Below, one piece after another: positions 45,637 to 57,560 of a stretch of DNA of 64,000 bases. The notes beneath the pieces were generated by a model. That model did not search any database. It saw only the letters and a program-made list of their open reading frames with translations, and was not told the DNA's origin. The DNA is from Arthrobacter sp. Leaf69. GTDB lineage: Bacteria; Actinomycetota; Actinomycetes; Actinomycetales; Micrococcaceae. Numbering within the stretch: the first letter of the stretch is position 1; each line of letters opens with the position of its first letter. The position numbers were made by a program, and so were the translations under genes. Location of the stretch: the NCBI RefSeq assembly GCF_001422645.1, contig NZ_LMLR01000013.1, positions 168,464-232,463 of the forward strand, written 5' to 3'.

Positions 45637-46989
45637 ATGGTGAGACTGATGGTCGATGCGCCAGCAGCCGGCTCAGACGAAAGCGCCGTGGACGCGTTCC
45701 TGCAGGGTGGAGAATCCCTGCGGCACGCCCCCGGGCCCTACTTCGGCTCCTACGGCGGCCGATGGATGCCCGAATCGCTCATCGCCGCCCTGGATGAGCT
45801 CGAGGACACCTTCGAAAAGGCCAAGGCCGATCCCGAGTTCACCGCTCAGATCGCGGAACTGAACAGGAACTACTCCGGCCGGCCCTCGCTGCTGACCGAG
45901 GCCAAGCGCTTCGCCGAGCACGCCGGGGGAGTGCGGATCTTCCTCAAGCGCGAGGACCTCAACCACACCGGCTCGCACAAGATCAACAACGTGCTGGGCC
46001 AGGCGCTCCTCGCCAAGCGCATGGGCAAGACCCGCGTCATCGCCGAGACCGGCGCCGGGCAGCACGGCGTCGCCAGCGCCACCGCCGCCGCCCTGATGGG
46101 CCTGGAATGTGTTGTGTACATGGGCGCCGAGGACTGCCGCCGGCAGGCCCTCAACGTGGCCCGGATGGAGCTCCTCGGCGCCACGGTCATCCCGGTGACC
46201 AACGGGTCCCAGACCCTCAAGGACGCCATCAACGAGGCGCTCCGCGACTGGGTCGCCAACGTGGACAACACCCACTACCTGCTGGGCACCGCCGCCGGGG
46301 CGCACCCGTTCCCGGCCATGGTCCGCTACTTCCACGAGGTCATCGGCGAGGAGGCCCGTGCCCAGATCCTGGAGCAGACCGGCCGCCTGCCCGACGCCGT
46401 GTGCGCCTGCATCGGCGGCGGCTCCAACGCGATCGGCATCTTCCACGGCTTCCTGGACGATCCCTCGGTCCGGATCTTCGGCTTCGAAGCCGGCGGCGAC
46501 GGCGTCGAAACCGGCCGCCATGCCGCAACCATCACGCTCGGCAAGCCCGGTGTGCTGCACGGCGCCCGCTCCTACCTGATGCAGGACGACGACGGCCAGA
46601 CCATTGAGTCGCATTCCATCTCGGCCGGCCTGGACTACCCCGGGGTGGGTCCGGAGCACTCCTACCTCGCCGACATTGGACGCGTCAGCTACGAGCCCAT
46701 CACGGACAGCGAGGCCATGGACGCGTTCCGGCTGCTGTGCCGCACCGAGGGGATCATCCCGGCCATCGAGTCGGCACACGCCCTGGCCGGCGCCATCAAG
46801 GTCGGCCAGCGGCTCGCCGCGGAGGCTGAAGCCGCAGGCGGGACCGAAGGTGAGGCAGCGGACAAGATCGTGATCGTGAACCTCTCCGGCCGCGGCGACA
46901 AGGACGTGGCCACCGCCGCGGAATGGTTCGACCTGCTGGACAAGGATTCGCCCGAGCATGAAATCGCCAAAGAGGGGGAGCAGCTGTGA
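45637..46989 (+). CDS. trpB: Tryptophan synthase beta chain, 450 aa
   Basis: PLP enzyme that joins indole and serine. Schiff-base lysine K115 (from ATG 45637) lies in [10 protein letters not shown], and the PLP phosphate loop is [13 protein letters not shown] 45649 (MVDAPAAG) is an alternative start with GGTGAG upstream. Regular-length enzyme, with its stop overlapping the trpA GTG. Confidence 0.96.
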   Translation: MVRLMVDAPAAGSDESAVDAFLQGGESLRHAPGPYFGSYGGRWMPESLIAALDELEDTFEKAKADPEFTAQIAELNRNYSGRPSLLTEAKRFAEHAGGVRIFLKREDLNHTGSHKINNVLGQALLAKRMGKTRVIAETGAGQHGVASATAAALMGLECVVYMGAEDCRRQALNVARMELLGATVIPVTNGSQTLKDAINEALRDWVANVDNTHYLLGTAAGAHPFPAMVRYFHEVIGEEARAQILEQTGRLPDAVCACIGGGSNAIGIFHGFLDDPSVRIFGFEAGGDGVETGRHAATITLGKPGVLHGARSYLMQDDDGQTIESHSISAGLDYPGVGPEHSYLADIGRVSYEPITDSEAMDAFRLLCRTEGIIPAIESAHALAGAIKVGQRLAAEAEAAGGTEGEAADKIVIVNLSGRGDKDVATAAEWFDLLDKDSPEHEIAKEGEQL

Positions 46990-47807
46990 ACCACGTCGAT
47001 TCGACTGTCCAGGGGGCCAGCAAGTCGGCCGCGGCCATTGACCGGGCCAAGGCCCAAGGCCGTGCCGCCCTGATCGGCTACCTGCCCGCCGGCTACCCCA
47101 GCGTCGAGGAAACCATCGCGGCCGGCATCGCCCTCGCGGAGAACGGCGCCGACCTGATCGAGATCGGTATCCCGTACTCCGACCCGGTCATGGACGGCCA
47201 CGTCATCCAGGCGGCCACCACCGAAGCTCTTGCTGCGGGCTTCCACGTCAAGCAGGTCTTCGACGTCGTCCGCGGCATCACCAGCAAAACCGACGCTGCC
47301 GTGCTGGTCATGACCTACTGGAACCCCGTGGTCCGGATGGGCGTGGACGAATTTTCCCGCCAGCTGGCCGACGCCGGGGGAGCCGGGCTCATCACCCCCG
47401 ACCTGATCCCCGACGAAGCCTCCGAATGGATGGCGGCCTCGGACAAGTACGGCCTGGACCGGGTGTTCCTGGTGGCGCCGTCGTCCTCGCCGGAGCGCAT
47501 GAAGCGCACCGTTGAGGCGAGCCGCGGCTTTGTCTACGCTGTCTCGATTATGGGCGTCACCGGAGCCCGCGCGTCGGTCAGCTCGGCGGCCAAGGACGTT
47601 GTGGCCGCCGCGCACGCAGCAGGCGCCGAACGCGTATGTGTCGGGCTCGGTGTGTCCAACGCGGACCAGGTCCGCGAGATCGCCGCCTACGCTGATGGCG
47701 TGATTGTCGGGACCGCCCTCGTCGTGGCCATCGGCGACGGCGGCGTGGATGCGGTAGCGTCCTTGACGAAAGACCTCAGCACCGGCCTTACCAAGGAAGA
47801 AGCTTAA
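46986..47807 (+). CDS. trpA: Tryptophan synthase alpha chain, 273 aa
   Basis: Releases indole from indole-3-glycerol phosphate. The catalytic Glu is in [15 protein letters not shown]; the TIM barrel has [10 protein letters not shown] and [12 protein letters not shown] for phosphate binding. GTG start overlaps trpB (GTGA). lgt starts four bases after its stop. Confidence 0.96.
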   Translation: MNHVDSTVQGASKSAAAIDRAKAQGRAALIGYLPAGYPSVEETIAAGIALAENGADLIEIGIPYSDPVMDGHVIQAATTEALAAGFHVKQVFDVVRGITSKTDAAVLVMTYWNPVVRMGVDEFSRQLADAGGAGLITPDLIPDEASEWMAASDKYGLDRVFLVAPSSSPERMKRTVEASRGFVYAVSIMGVTGARASVSSAAKDVVAAAHAAGAERVCVGLGVSNADQVREIAAYADGVIVGTALVVAIGDGGVDAVASLTKDLSTGLTKEEA

Positions 47808-47811
47808 GCAC

Positions 47812-49083
47812 ATGCAGTCAGTCCTCCACGCGGCAGCGATGATTCCCGCGAGCATTCCGAGCCCGGACTGGTCCGGATTCGACATTCCGCTGCCTTGGGG
47901 GTCACTGCGCATCCACGCTTACGCCCTGTGCATCCTGCTGGGCATCATCGCCGGACTGTGGCTCACCTCCGTCCGCTGGGCCAAGCGCGGCGCCCCGGAG
48001 GGGAGTGTCTGGGACATTGCCATCTGGGCCATCCCCTTCGGCATCATCGGCGGCCGGCTCTACCACGTGGTGTCCTCACCGGACGCGTACTTCGGCCCCG
48101 GCTTCGACGGCACCGGGGACCTGTCCCTGATCCCGCAGCTCCAGCGCGGCGGACTGGGCATCTGGGGCGCCGTGCTGCTGGGCGCCGTCGGTGCCTGGAT
48201 CGGCTGCCGGAGGGCGGGCGTCAAGCTCAGCGCCTTCCTCGACGCCGCGGCGCCCGGACTGCTGCTGGCCCAGGCAATCGGCCGCTGGGGCAACTACTTC
48301 AACCAGGAGCTCTTCGGCGGCCCCACCACCCTCCCCTGGGGACTGCAGATCGACGCCGACAACCCGAACTTCCCGCCCGGCATGGCCGCGGAAACGCTGT
48401 TCCACCCGACGTTCCTCTACGAATCCCTCTGGAACCTCGCCGGTGTGGGAATCCTGCTCCTGCTGGACCGCAAGTTCCGATTCCGCCGCGGCCGCCTGTT
48501 CTGCCTCTACGCCATCTACTACACGCTGGGCCGGGTCTGGATCGAGGCGATGCGGATCGATGACGCCGAGCAGATCAACCTCTTCGGCATCACCACCAGG
48601 CTCAACGTGTGGACCAGCATCTTCGTCCTTCTGGGCGCGCTGGCCGCGTTCATCATCCTGGGCCTGCGCAAGCGCACCGAACCCGACACCGTGTACCTGC
48701 CGGGCCGCGAACCGTCCGGGGCGGAGCCAACCGGCACCGACGCTGACAACGACGCGGCCGACTCTGCCGGTGGCAAGAACGCCGACAGCGCCGCTGACAA
48801 GGACGCCGACGGCGATGCGGACGAAAAGCAGGACGTGGACGGGGAGCCGGCCAAAGTTCCTGCCGGTGGCGTGAGTGTCCGCCATTCGGATTCTGCTGTC
48901 TCAGATAGTGAATCGCGTGATAATCTCCCTGATAACCAAAGCGGTCCCGGCCGCGCTTCCGCCTCGGCAGTAGCGTCAAAGGAATCCACCGGCGGCACCC
49001 AGCCCGCCACAGGAGCACCGGTGGCCGGAACACCCGGCCACCAGGTACACGGAACCGCGCCGGACGCTGAGGGCACCAAGTAG
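47812..49083 (+). CDS. lgt: Prolipoprotein diacylglyceryl transferase with extended C-terminal tail, 423 aa
   Basis: Membrane enzyme that attaches diacylglycerol to the lipobox cysteine of prolipoproteins. Seven hydrophobic segments are visible up to about residue 285, with the family signature GRWGNYFNQELFG (about 160-172) and LRIHAY at the front. After the last membrane helix comes an acidic Asp/Ala/Ser-rich tail of about 135 residues, far longer than in E. coli (291 aa). Its position after trpA is usual for Micrococcaceae. Confidence 0.95.
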   Translation: MQSVLHAAAMIPASIPSPDWSGFDIPLPWGSLRIHAYALCILLGIIAGLWLTSVRWAKRGAPEGSVWDIAIWAIPFGIIGGRLYHVVSSPDAYFGPGFDGTGDLSLIPQLQRGGLGIWGAVLLGAVGAWIGCRRAGVKLSAFLDAAAPGLLLAQAIGRWGNYFNQELFGGPTTLPWGLQIDADNPNFPPGMAAETLFHPTFLYESLWNLAGVGILLLLDRKFRFRRGRLFCLYAIYYTLGRVWIEAMRIDDAEQINLFGITTRLNVWTSIFVLLGALAAFIILGLRKRTEPDTVYLPGREPSGAEPTGTDADNDAADSAGGKNADSAADKDADGDADEKQDVDGEPAKVPAGGVSVRHSDSAVSDSESRDNLPDNQSGPGRASASAVASKESTGGTQPATGAPVAGTPGHQVHGTAPDAEGTK

Positions 49084-49216
49084 CTCAGCGCCGGCAAACC
49101 GGGCCGCGGAGTCACCCCTCGCAGAGCCCGTTTCCACAGCGTCGTGGCAGCAGGGCAGGCGGCGGACAGCAGACAGTTGCTGTTCGCGCAAGCCCGGGCC
49201 GGTGACCGCGTAACTG

Positions 49217-49246
49217 TTAGTGCAGGAGGCGGCGCTGACCTACAAT
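49217..49246 (+). promoter_or_regulatory. Promoter candidate of gltB
   Basis: TTAGTG (49217-49222) and TACAAT (49241-49246) are separated by 18 bases, about 100 bases before the gltB ATG. The A/T-rich run (AATAAGAAAAACAC) after the -10 box is unusual in this GC-rich window. Confidence 0.45.
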
Positions 49247-49347
49247 TCGAATAAGAAAAACACTTTGTTGTGCCCGTCACACCGGCGCACCGATGCGGGC
49301 CAATGTTGTCCCTCCCATACGCACGATCAGGAGGAAGGACGTCTCCC

Positions 49348-52300
49348 ATGACCCAAACCCTGCACAGCCCCAGTTGGTCCGAGCCGCAACAGTCCGCCAC
49401 GTCGCCCTTCAAGCGCTTCGCGGCGCTTCCCGAAGCCGCCGGGCTCTACAACCCCGAGCAGGAAAAGGACGCCTGCGGCCTCGCCATCATCGCCACGTTG
49501 CGGGGGGAGCCGGGTTACGACATCGTTGACGCCGCCCTGACCGCCCTTCGCAACCTTGAGCACCGCGGTGCCGTGGGCGCCGATGAAGGAACCGGCGACG
49601 GCGCCGGGCTGCTCATGCAGATCCCGGACGAATTCTTCCGCGCCGTCACCGACTTCGAACTCCCCGCCCCCGGGCAGTTCGTCGCGGGCACGGCGTTCCT
49701 CCCGTCCGAGAAGCGCGAATCCGATGCCGCAAAGGCCGGGATCGAAGGGCTCGCCGCCGACGAGGGCCTGACCGTCCTCGGCTGGCGCGAGGTGCCGATC
49801 GTGGCTGATCTTGTCGGGGCGATGGCCCGGGCCTGCATGCCGTACTTCTCGCAGCCGTTCCTCGCCTCCAGCACCGGGGAAGTGCTGGAGCGGAACGAAC
49901 TCGACGCCCGCGCGTGGCGCATCCGGAAGCGCGCCCAGAACAAGTTCGGCGTGTACTTCCCGTCGCTCTCCTCCCGGACCATCGTCTACAAGGGCATGCT
50001 GACCACCGCCCAGCTCGAGCCGTTCTACCCGGACCTCTCCGACAAGCGCTTCAAGACCAAGCTCGCGATCGTTCACTCGCGCTTCTCCACCAACACCTTC
50101 CCGTCCTGGCCGCTGGCCCAGCCGTTCCGCACCATCGCGCACAACGGCGAAATCAACACGGTCAAGGGCAACCGCAACTGGATGCGCGCCCGCCAGTCGC
50201 AGCTCGCCAACCCGTTGCTGGGGGACTCGCCGGAAGAGCTGTACCCCATCTGCACGCCCGGCGCCTCCGACTCGGCCTCCTTCGACGAGGTCGCGGAACT
50301 GCTCTGGCTGTCGGGCCGGCCGATCACGCATTCGATCATGATGATGATCCCCGAGGCCTGGGAAAACCACGCCACAATGGATCCCGCCCGCCGCGCCTTC
50401 TACGAGTACCACTCGCTGCTCATGGAACCCTGGGACGGCCCCGCCGCCGTTTCATTCACCGACGGCAACCTGGTCGGCGCCACCCTGGACCGCAACGGCC
50501 TGCGCCCCGGCCGGTACTGGATCACCGAGGACGGCCTGATCATCTTCGCGTCCGAGGTCGGCGTGATCGACGTCGAACCGTCCAAGGTGGTCAAGAAGGG
50601 CCGTGTTTCACCCGGCAAGATGTTCCTCGTGGACACCGACGCCGGCCGGATCATCGACGACGCCGAGGTCAAGGCCGAGGTAGCCGCCGCGAACCCCTGG
50701 GCGGAATGGCTCAAGGAAAACCTGATCGACCTCAAGGACCTCCCCGAACGCGAGCACGTGGTCCACACCGCCGCCTCGGTCAACATCCGCCAGCGCACCT
50801 TCGGCTACACCACCGAGGAACTGAAGATCCTGCTCGGCCCGATGGCCCGCACCGGGGCCGAACCGCTCGGCGCCATGGGCTCCGACACCCCCGTGGCCGT
50901 GCTTTCCAAGCGCCCCAGGCTGCTCTTCGACTACTTCGTGCAGTCCTTCGCGCAGGTCACCAACCCGCCGCTGGACGCCATCCGCGAAGAGCTAGTGACG
51001 TCTCTGACTTGCGCAATCGGCCCCAACGGCAACCTGCTGGACACCAAGCAGGTCCGCCAGCCGCAGGTTTCCCTGCCGTTCCCCGTGATCAACAACGACC
51101 AGCTCGCCAAGATCGCGAACATCGAAAACGCCGACGGCGACAAGGTCGCCATGAAGGTCCGCGGCCTCTACCGCCCCGAGGGCGGCGAGAACGCCCTCCG
51201 TGCCCGGCTCACCGAAATCTGCGAGCAGGTGTCCGGCGCCATCAACCGCGGCGTGCAGTATGTCGTGCTGTCGGACCGTGACTCGAACGCCCAGTGGGCG
51301 CCGATCCCGTCCCTGCTGCTCGTCAGCGCCGTGCACCACCACCTGCTGCGCAGCGCCAACCGCACCAAGACCGCACTCGTGGTCGAGGCCGGCGATGTCC
51401 GCGAGACGCACCACGTGGCCGTCCTGATCGGCTACGGCGCATCCGCCGTAAACCCCTACCTGGCCATGGAATCGGTGGAGCAGCTGATCTCCACCGGCGA
51501 CGTCGTCGGCGTCACCCCGCAGGACGGTGTCTACAACCTGATCAAGGGCCTCGGCAAGGGCGTCCTGAAGATCATGTCCAAGATGGGCATCTCCACCGTG
51601 GCCTCCTATACGGGCGCGCAGACCTTCGAAGCTCTGGGTCTCGGCCAGGACCTCGTGGACGAATACTTCTCCGGCACACACTCCCAGCTCGGCGGCGTCG
51701 GCCTCGACGTCATCGCGGCCGAGGTCGCGGCGCGGCACCGGATGGCGTACCCCGAGAACGGCATTGAAGTGCCCCACCAGCCGCTGCTCGGCGGCGGCGA
51801 GTACCAGTGGCGCCGCGACGGCGAGCCGCACCTGTTCAACCCGGAGACCGTGTTCCGGCTGCAGCACGCCACGCGGGAGCGCCGGTACGACATCTTCAAG
51901 GCGTACACCCGCGGCGTGGATGACCAGTCCGAGAACCTCATGACCCTGCGCGGGCTCCTGAAGTTCAAGGCCGGGCTGCGTCCCGCGGTCCCGCTCGAGG
52001 AAGTGGAGTCCGTCTCCAGCATCGTCAAGCGGTTCTCCACCGGGGCGATGAGCTACGGCTCCATCTCCCAGGAGGCGCACGAGACCCTGGCGATCGCCAT
52101 GAACAGGCTGGGCGGCAAGTCCAACACCGGTGAAGGCGGCGAGGACGTGGACCGGCTGCTCGATCCCGAGCGCCGCTCCGCGGTCAAGCAGATCGCGTCC
52201 GGCCGTTTCGGCGTGACCAGCCTGTACCTGACCAACGCCGACGACATCCAGATCAAGATGGCGCAGGGTGCCAAGCCCGGCGAGGGCGGCCAGCTGATGG

Positions 52301-53958
52301 CGCAGAAGGTCTACCCCTGGGTGGCCCGGACGCGGCACTCGACGCCCGGCGTCGGACTCATCTCCCCGCCGCCGCACCACGATATCTACTCGATCGAGGA
52401 CCTCGCCCAGCTGATCTATGACGCCAAGCGCGCCAACCCGTCGGCCCGGGTGCACGTCAAGCTCGTCTCCGAGGTCGGGATCGGCACCGTGGCGGCCGGC
52501 GTCACGAAGGCCAAGGCCGACGTCGTCCTCGTTTCGGGGCACGACGGCGGTACCGGCGCCTCGCCGCTGAACTCGCTCAAACACGCGGGTGTGCCGTGGG
52601 AGCTGGGCCTCGCCGAGACGCAGCAGACGCTCATGCTCAACGGCCTGCGCGACCGCGTGGTGGTGCAGGTGGACGGCCAGCTGAAGACCGGCCGCGACGT
52701 CGTGATCGCCGCGCTGCTGGGCGGCGAGGAGTTCGGTTTCGCCACCGCACCGCTGGTGGTCTCCGGCTGCATCATGATGCGCGTCTGCCACCTGGACACG
52801 TGCCCGGTGGGCGTCGCGACGCAGAACCCCGAGCTGCGCTCCCGGTTCAACGGCAAGCCGGAATTCGTGGTCAACTTCTTCGAATTCCTCGCCGAGGAAG
52901 TCCGCGAAATCCTGGCCGAGCTGGGCTTCCGGAGCATCGAGGAAGCGATCGGCCACGCCGAAATGCTCGACACCCGCGAGGCGATCAACCACTGGAAGGC
53001 CGAAGGGCTGGACCTGGACCCGATCCTGCACGGGCTCGAGTTCGACGACGACGCCCCGCTGCGCAACCTCACCGGCCAGAACCACGAGCTGGACAAGCAC
53101 TTCGACCAGCGCCTCATGGTGATGGCCGCGGAAGCCTTGAGCGACCGCACACCGGTCAAGATCGCCGTCGACGTCATCAACACGGACCGCTCCGTCGGCA
53201 CCATGCTGGGCCATGTGGTCACCAAGACCTTCAGCACCGACGTGCTGGCGACGGACACCATCGACATCACGCTGACCGGCACCGCCGGCCAGTCGCTCGG
53301 TGCGTTCCTGCCGGCCGGCATCACGCTGCGGATGTTCGGAGACTCCAACGACTACGTCGGCAAGGGTCTCTCCGGCGGCCGCATCATCGTGCGGCCGGAC
53401 CGCACCAACGTCTTCCCGGCCGAACGCAACGTCATCGCCGGAAACGTGATCGGCTACGGCGCCACCAGCGGCGAGATGTTCCTGCGCGGCCAGGTCGGCG
53501 AACGCTTCCTGGTCCGCAACTCCGGAGCGACGGCGGTGGTCGAAGGAATCGGCGACCACGGCTGCGAGTACATGACCGGCGGACAGACCCTCATCATCGG
53601 GCGCACCGGCCGTAACTTCGGTGCCGGCATGTCCGGCGGCACAGCCTACGTGCTGGACCTGCAGACCGAACGGGTCAACAAGCAGGCCCTCGAAACCGGT
53701 GAGCTGCAGTTGCGCGAACTCGACGCCGAGGACCGTGACATTGTCCATGGACTGCTGGTGAAGCACTCCGAGGAGACCGAATCGCTGCTTGCGGCACGGC
53801 TGCTGGAGAACTTCGACGACACCGCGGCCCGCATCACCAAGGTGCTGCCGCGCGACTACGCGGCCGTCCTGCAAACCCGTCTTGACGCCATCGAAGAGGG
53901 CCTTGACCCCGACGGCGAAGAAGTTTGGTCTCGAATCCTGGAGGTGACCGGTGGCTGA
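49348..53958 (+). CDS. gltB: Glutamate synthase (NADPH) large subunit, 1536 aa
   Basis: Makes glutamate from glutamine and 2-oxoglutarate. A class II amidotransferase domain follows a 42-residue propeptide, with catalytic C43 ([10 protein letters not shown]) that must become the N-terminus. Then come the central domain, the FMN/TIM-barrel synthase domain ([16 protein letters not shown]), the 3Fe-4S cysteines ([13 protein letters not shown], about 1141-1154) and the C-terminal GXGXG beta-helix domain. ATG 49348 has GGAGGAAGGA upstream. Overlaps gltD by eight bases. Confidence 0.97.
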   Translation: MTQTLHSPSWSEPQQSATSPFKRFAALPEAAGLYNPEQEKDACGLAIIATLRGEPGYDIVDAALTALRNLEHRGAVGADEGTGDGAGLLMQIPDEFFRAVTDFELPAPGQFVAGTAFLPSEKRESDAAKAGIEGLAADEGLTVLGWREVPIVADLVGAMARACMPYFSQPFLASSTGEVLERNELDARAWRIRKRAQNKFGVYFPSLSSRTIVYKGMLTTAQLEPFYPDLSDKRFKTKLAIVHSRFSTNTFPSWPLAQPFRTIAHNGEINTVKGNRNWMRARQSQLANPLLGDSPEELYPICTPGASDSASFDEVAELLWLSGRPITHSIMMMIPEAWENHATMDPARRAFYEYHSLLMEPWDGPAAVSFTDGNLVGATLDRNGLRPGRYWITEDGLIIFASEVGVIDVEPSKVVKKGRVSPGKMFLVDTDAGRIIDDAEVKAEVAAANPWAEWLKENLIDLKDLPEREHVVHTAASVNIRQRTFGYTTEELKILLGPMARTGAEPLGAMGSDTPVAVLSKRPRLLFDYFVQSFAQVTNPPLDAIREELVTSLTCAIGPNGNLLDTKQVRQPQVSLPFPVINNDQLAKIANIENADGDKVAMKVRGLYRPEGGENALRARLTEICEQVSGAINRGVQYVVLSDRDSNAQWAPIPSLLLVSAVHHHLLRSANRTKTALVVEAGDVRETHHVAVLIGYGASAVNPYLAMESVEQLISTGDVVGVTPQDGVYNLIKGLGKGVLKIMSKMGISTVASYTGAQTFEALGLGQDLVDEYFSGTHSQLGGVGLDVIAAEVAARHRMAYPENGIEVPHQPLLGGGEYQWRRDGEPHLFNPETVFRLQHATRERRYDIFKAYTRGVDDQSENLMTLRGLLKFKAGLRPAVPLEEVESVSSIVKRFSTGAMSYGSISQEAHETLAIAMNRLGGKSNTGEGGEDVDRLLDPERRSAVKQIASGRFGVTSLYLTNADDIQIKMAQGAKPGEGGQLMAQKVYPWVARTRHSTPGVGLISPPPHHDIYSIEDLAQLIYDAKRANPSARVHVKLVSEVGIGTVAAGVTKAKADVVLVSGHDGGTGASPLNSLKHAGVPWELGLAETQQTLMLNGLRDRVVVQVDGQLKTGRDVVIAALLGGEEFGFATAPLVVSGCIMMRVCHLDTCPVGVATQNPELRSRFNGKPEFVVNFFEFLAEEVREILAELGFRSIEEAIGHAEMLDTREAINHWKAEGLDLDPILHGLEFDDDAPLRNLTGQNHELDKHFDQRLMVMAAEALSDRTPVKIAVDVINTDRSVGTMLGHVVTKTFSTDVLATDTIDITLTGTAGQSLGAFLPAGITLRMFGDSNDYVGKGLSGGRIIVRPDRTNVFPAERNVIAGNVIGYGATSGEMFLRGQVGERFLVRNSGATAVVEGIGDHGCEYMTGGQTLIIGRTGRNFGAGMSGGTAYVLDLQTERVNKQALETGELQLRELDAEDRDIVHGLLVKHSEETESLLAARLLENFDDTAARITKVLPRDYAAVLQTRLDAIEEGLDPDGEEVWSRILEVTGG

Positions 53959-55408
53959 TCCACGCGGATTTCTGAAAGTACGTCAGCGCGAAACCCAGCC
54001 CCGCCGTCCCGTTCCGGTCCGCATCATGGACTGGAAGGAAGTCTATGAGGCCCAGGAGAAGGGCGTCCTCAAGTCCCAGGCCGGCCGCTGCATGGACTGC
54101 GGTGTGCCGTTCTGCCACCAGGGCTGCCCGCTGGGCAACCTCATTCCGGAATGGAATGACCTCGTCTGGCGGGACAAGGGCGAGGAAGCAATGGAACGGC
54201 TGCACGCCACCAACAACTTCCCCGAATTCACCGGGCGCCTCTGCCCGGCGCCCTGCGAGGCGTCGTGTGTGCTGGGCATCAACCAGCCCGCCGTGACCAT
54301 CAAACAGGTCGAGGTCTCGATCGTGGACCAGGCCTTCGAAAACGGCTGGGTCAACCCGCTGCCGCCGGCACGCCTCACCGGCAAGACGGTCGCCGTCGTC
54401 GGCTCCGGCCCGGCCGGACTCGCCGTCGCGCAGCAGCTGACCCGGGTGGGGCACACCGTCGCCGTCTACGAGCGCGACGACAAGATCGGCGGGCTCCTGC
54501 GCTACGGCATCCCCGATTTCAAGATGGAAAAGGAACAGGTGGACCGCCGCCTGGAGCAGATGAAGGCCGAGGGCACCCGCTTCCGGACCGGCGTCGCCGT
54601 CGGCACGGACGTGACCTGGGAGCAGCTGCGCCGCCGGTACGACGCCGTGGTGGTTGCCACCGGCGCCACCGTCCCGCGTGACCTGCCGATCCCTGGCCGC
54701 GAGCTCGAAGGTGTGCACTTCGCGATGGACTACCTCGTCCCGGCCAACCGGGTGGTGGCGGGGGAGACGGTGGAGAACCAGATCAACGCTGCCGGAAAGC
54801 ACGTTGTCATCCTCGGCGGCGGCGACACCGGCGCGGACTGCCTCGGCACCGCTCACCGCCACCAGGCCGCCTCGGTCACCACCCTGGCGATCGGCAAGCA
54901 GCCGCCCGCGGAGCGCGCCGGCCACCAGCCGTGGCCGACGTTCCCCACCCTGTTCGAAGTTGCCAGCGCCCACGAGGAAGGCGGCGAACGCACCTACCTC
55001 GCCTCCACCGTGGAGTTCGTCGGCGAGAACGGCAAACTGACCGGCGTGAAGGTGGCCGAAACCGAATTCGTCGACGGCAAACGCCTCCCGAAGGCCGGCA
55101 CCGAGCGGATCATCCCCGCCGACCTGGTGTTCCTGTCCCTGGGCTTCACCGGCCCGGAGCGGGCGGGGATCACCGAGCAGGTCAGCGCCGAATTCGACGG
55201 CCGCGGCAACGTGGCCCGGGACGGCTACTACATGACCAACACGGAAGGCATTTTCGTCGCCGGAGACGCCGGCCGCGGCCAGTCGCTGATCGTCTGGGCC
55301 ATCGCCGAGGGGCGCGCCTGCGCCGCCGCGGTGGACAAGTTCCTGATGGGCAACACCATCCTCCCGGCTCCCGTGGCGCCCACCGACCGGGCCATGGCCG
55401 TTCTTTAG
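53951..55408 (+). CDS. gltD: Glutamate synthase (NADPH) small subunit, 485 aa
   Basis: Electron-input subunit for GltB. The N-terminal cysteines for two 4Fe-4S clusters are in [14 protein letters not shown] and [13 protein letters not shown]; the FAD motif is [11 protein letters not shown] and the NADPH motif [15 protein letters not shown] start inside the gltB end makes the pair translationally coupled. Confidence 0.97.
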   Translation: MADPRGFLKVRQRETQPRRPVPVRIMDWKEVYEAQEKGVLKSQAGRCMDCGVPFCHQGCPLGNLIPEWNDLVWRDKGEEAMERLHATNNFPEFTGRLCPAPCEASCVLGINQPAVTIKQVEVSIVDQAFENGWVNPLPPARLTGKTVAVVGSGPAGLAVAQQLTRVGHTVAVYERDDKIGGLLRYGIPDFKMEKEQVDRRLEQMKAEGTRFRTGVAVGTDVTWEQLRRRYDAVVVATGATVPRDLPIPGRELEGVHFAMDYLVPANRVVAGETVENQINAAGKHVVILGGGDTGADCLGTAHRHQAASVTTLAIGKQPPAERAGHQPWPTFPTLFEVASAHEEGGERTYLASTVEFVGENGKLTGVKVAETEFVDGKRLPKAGTERIIPADLVFLSLGFTGPERAGITEQVSAEFDGRGNVARDGYYMTNTEGIFVAGDAGRGQSLIVWAIAEGRACAAAVDKFLMGNTILPAPVAPTDRAMAVL

Positions 55409-55483
55409 GAGCGTCCCGCCGGCCGGCGGCTGTTACATTCCGCCAATAACTTCATCAATGCAATCGACTACTAGGGTAGGTAT

Positions 55484-56983
55484 ATGAGACGCGCTAAAAT
55501 CGTGGCCACGTTCGGACCGGCAATCGCAAGCTTCGAGAACACTCTCGCTGTGCTGGAAGCCGGCGTCGACGTGGCACGCATGAACATGAGCCACGGTGAC
55601 TACTCCGTGCACGACAGCACGTACGAGAACGTCCGCAAGGCAGCAGGGCAGCTCGGCAAGGCCGTCGCCATCATGGCCGACCTCCAGGGCCCCAAGATCC
55701 GCCTCGGCCGCTTCGTGGACGGGCCGCACCTCCTCGCCGTCGGTGACACCTTCACCATCACCACAGAAGACGTCCCGGGCACCAAGGACATCTGCTCCAC
55801 GACGCTCAAGAGCCTCACCGAAGACGTCAACCCGGGCGATGCTCTCCTGATTGACGACGGCAAGGTGGCGCTGAGGGCCATCGACGTCGACGACGTCAAG
55901 GTGGTCGCGCAGGTGATCGTGGGCGGCTACGTGTCGAACAACAAGGGCATCAACCTGCCCGGTGTTGCCGTCAACGTTCCGGCGCTGAGCGAAAAGGACG
56001 AGGACGACCTCCGCTGGGCCATGCGCCGCGGCGTGGACATGGTGGCCCTCTCCTTCGTCCGGGATGCCTCGGACATCAAGCGCGTCCACGAGATTATGGA
56101 CGAAGAAGGCCGCCGCGTGCCGGTGATCGCCAAGATCGAGAAGCCGCAGGCCGTGGAGCAGCTCCCCGAGATCATCGATGCCTTCGACGCCATCATGGTG
56201 GCCCGTGGCGACCTCGGCGTGGAACTTCCCCTCGAGGAAGTCCCGATCGTCCAGAAGCGCGCCGTTGAACTGGCCCGCCGCTGGGCCAAGCCGGTCATCG
56301 TGGCCACGCAGGTGCTGGAATCCATGATCGACAACCCGCGCCCCACCCGCGCCGAGGCCTCCGACTGTGCCAACGCCGTGCTCGACGGCGCCGACGCAGT
56401 GATGCTCTCGGGCGAGACCAGCGTGGGCAAGTTCCCGATCGAGACCGTCAAGACCATGGCCCGGATTATCGAGTCCACCGAGGTCCACGGCCTGGAACGC
56501 GTCCCTCCGCTGGGCACCAAGCCCAAGACCCGCGGCGGCGCCATCACCCGTGCCGCCGTCGAAATCGCCGACCAGCTGGATGCGAAGTACATCTGTACCT
56601 TCACCCAGTCCGGTGACTCCGCCCGGCGCCTCTCGCGGCTGCGCCCGGTCCGGCCCGTGTTCGCCTTCACCCCGGTGGAGCACGTCTGGAACCAGCTCGC
56701 GCTGACCTGGGGCATCCAGCCGGTTCTGGTTCCCATGGTGGGCCACACCGACGAGATGACCGCCCAGGTGGACCGCAGCCTGCTGAGCCTGGACCTGGCC
56801 GAGGACGGCGATATGGTGGTCATCGCGGCCGGCTCGCCTCCCGGAAAGGCCGGTTCCACGAACATGCTGAAGGTCCACAAGGTGGGCGACCTGGCCGACG
56901 CGGGCAGCACGGGCGACTCCGAGGTCGCCAAGGATAAGCTCGGCCCCTGGCCGGAAAAGAAGAAGCGGAACACCAAGATCTAG
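55484..56983 (+). CDS. pyk: Pyruvate kinase, 499 aa
   Basis: Final ATP-forming step of glycolysis. It starts MRRAKIVATFGPAI and has IAKIEKPQAVEQL, the MVARGDLGVELP substrate loop, VATQVLESM and the C-terminal allosteric domain. ATG 55484 has a GGTAGG-like site upstream. Alone between gltD and a strong terminator. Confidence 0.96.
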   Translation: MRRAKIVATFGPAIASFENTLAVLEAGVDVARMNMSHGDYSVHDSTYENVRKAAGQLGKAVAIMADLQGPKIRLGRFVDGPHLLAVGDTFTITTEDVPGTKDICSTTLKSLTEDVNPGDALLIDDGKVALRAIDVDDVKVVAQVIVGGYVSNNKGINLPGVAVNVPALSEKDEDDLRWAMRRGVDMVALSFVRDASDIKRVHEIMDEEGRRVPVIAKIEKPQAVEQLPEIIDAFDAIMVARGDLGVELPLEEVPIVQKRAVELARRWAKPVIVATQVLESMIDNPRPTRAEASDCANAVLDGADAVMLSGETSVGKFPIETVKTMARIIESTEVHGLERVPPLGTKPKTRGGAITRAAVEIADQLDAKYICTFTQSGDSARRLSRLRPVRPVFAFTPVEHVWNQLALTWGIQPVLVPMVGHTDEMTAQVDRSLLSLDLAEDGDMVVIAAGSPPGKAGSTNMLKVHKVGDLADAGSTGDSEVAKDKLGPWPEKKKRNTKI

Positions 56984-57002
56984 TTCCGCAGCTCAGACGA
57001 AA

Positions 57003-57052
57003 GGGAGGGTCCCCGCCACGCGATTTACGCGGCGGGGACCCTCTCCTTTTTT
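57003..57052 (+). terminator. Rho-independent terminator after pyk
   Basis: GAGGGTCCCCGCC (57005-57017) pairs perfectly with GGCGGGGACCCTC (57031-57043), followed by a T-run in CTCTCCTTTTTTGTG. Confidence 0.92.
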
Positions 57053-57100
57053 GTGTTGCTTGGTCGCTTACAGCTGGGGCCCAGTGCCCGCCACTGCCCC

Positions 57101-57508
57101 TTAACCGGTGAGGCTGGCAAGGGCTTTCCGCAGCCGGGTGTCCGCATCATTGGCGACGTCCTGGACAGCAGCGCTGTTGCTGAGCTGGACCATCGTCTGA
57201 GGATCAATGGCACTGATGGTCGTCACGACGTCGCTCGTTCCTCGGCGGACCACAACGTTGCAGGGCAACAGGGCGCCGATTTCGGGATCGGCAGCGAGGG
57301 CGCGGCTGGCCAGCGCCGGGTTGCAGGCACCGAGGATGACGTAGTCGCCGACAGCGGCAGCCGCGTCAGCGCCGAGCTTGGCCTCGAAGGTAGCGCGAAC
57401 GTTGATTTCGGACAGAATGCCGAAGCCTTGATCGGCCAGGGCGTCGCGGGTCCGCTGCACTGCCTCCTGCCAGTCAAGGGGAAGAGTCACGGTGTGGGTG
57501 TAGCTCAT
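57101..57508 (-). CDS. DUF302 domain protein, 135 aa
   Basis: Soluble protein of the DUF302 family, recognised from TLPLDWQEAVQRTRDALADQGFGIL at the start, VILGACNPALASRALA in the middle and the ALLPCNVVV strand. The start is ATG 57508 with AAGGAG six bases upstream; longer in-frame starts are less likely. The family is often linked to metal, cyanide or sulfur stress and to CsoR-type repressors. A G/C palindrome overlaps its promoter. Confidence 0.9.
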   Translation of the reverse strand: MSYTHTVTLPLDWQEAVQRTRDALADQGFGILSEINVRATFEAKLGADAAAAVGDYVILGACNPALASRALAADPEIGALLPCNVVVRRGTSDVVTTISAIDPQTMVQLSNSAAVQDVANDADTRLRKALASLTG

Positions 57509-57530
57509 TCGGAGCTCCTTTCGATACCCC

Positions 57531-57560
57531 ATTGTATACCCCCGGGGGTGTTTGACGACC
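57531..57560. promoter_or_regulatory. CsoR-type operator and divergent promoter
   Basis: A perfect palindrome ACCCCC/GGGGGT (57538-57549) lies directly beside a minus-strand TATACAAT -10 box for DUF302; a TTGACG box (57552-57557) adjoins on the plus strand. G/C tracts flanked by ATA are typical operators of the CsoR/RcnR/CstR repressor family. No such repressor gene is in the window. Confidence 0.6.

Noticed and set aside
45553..45637. A small trpM-type gene between trpC and trpB
   Set aside because: The 83-base gap is too short and has no open frame with a start.
50992..53874. A 960-codon open frame on the minus strand opposite gltB
   Set aside because: It mirrors the GC-rich codons of gltB, has no family motifs and a shadow composition (Gly/Val/Asp/His-rich).
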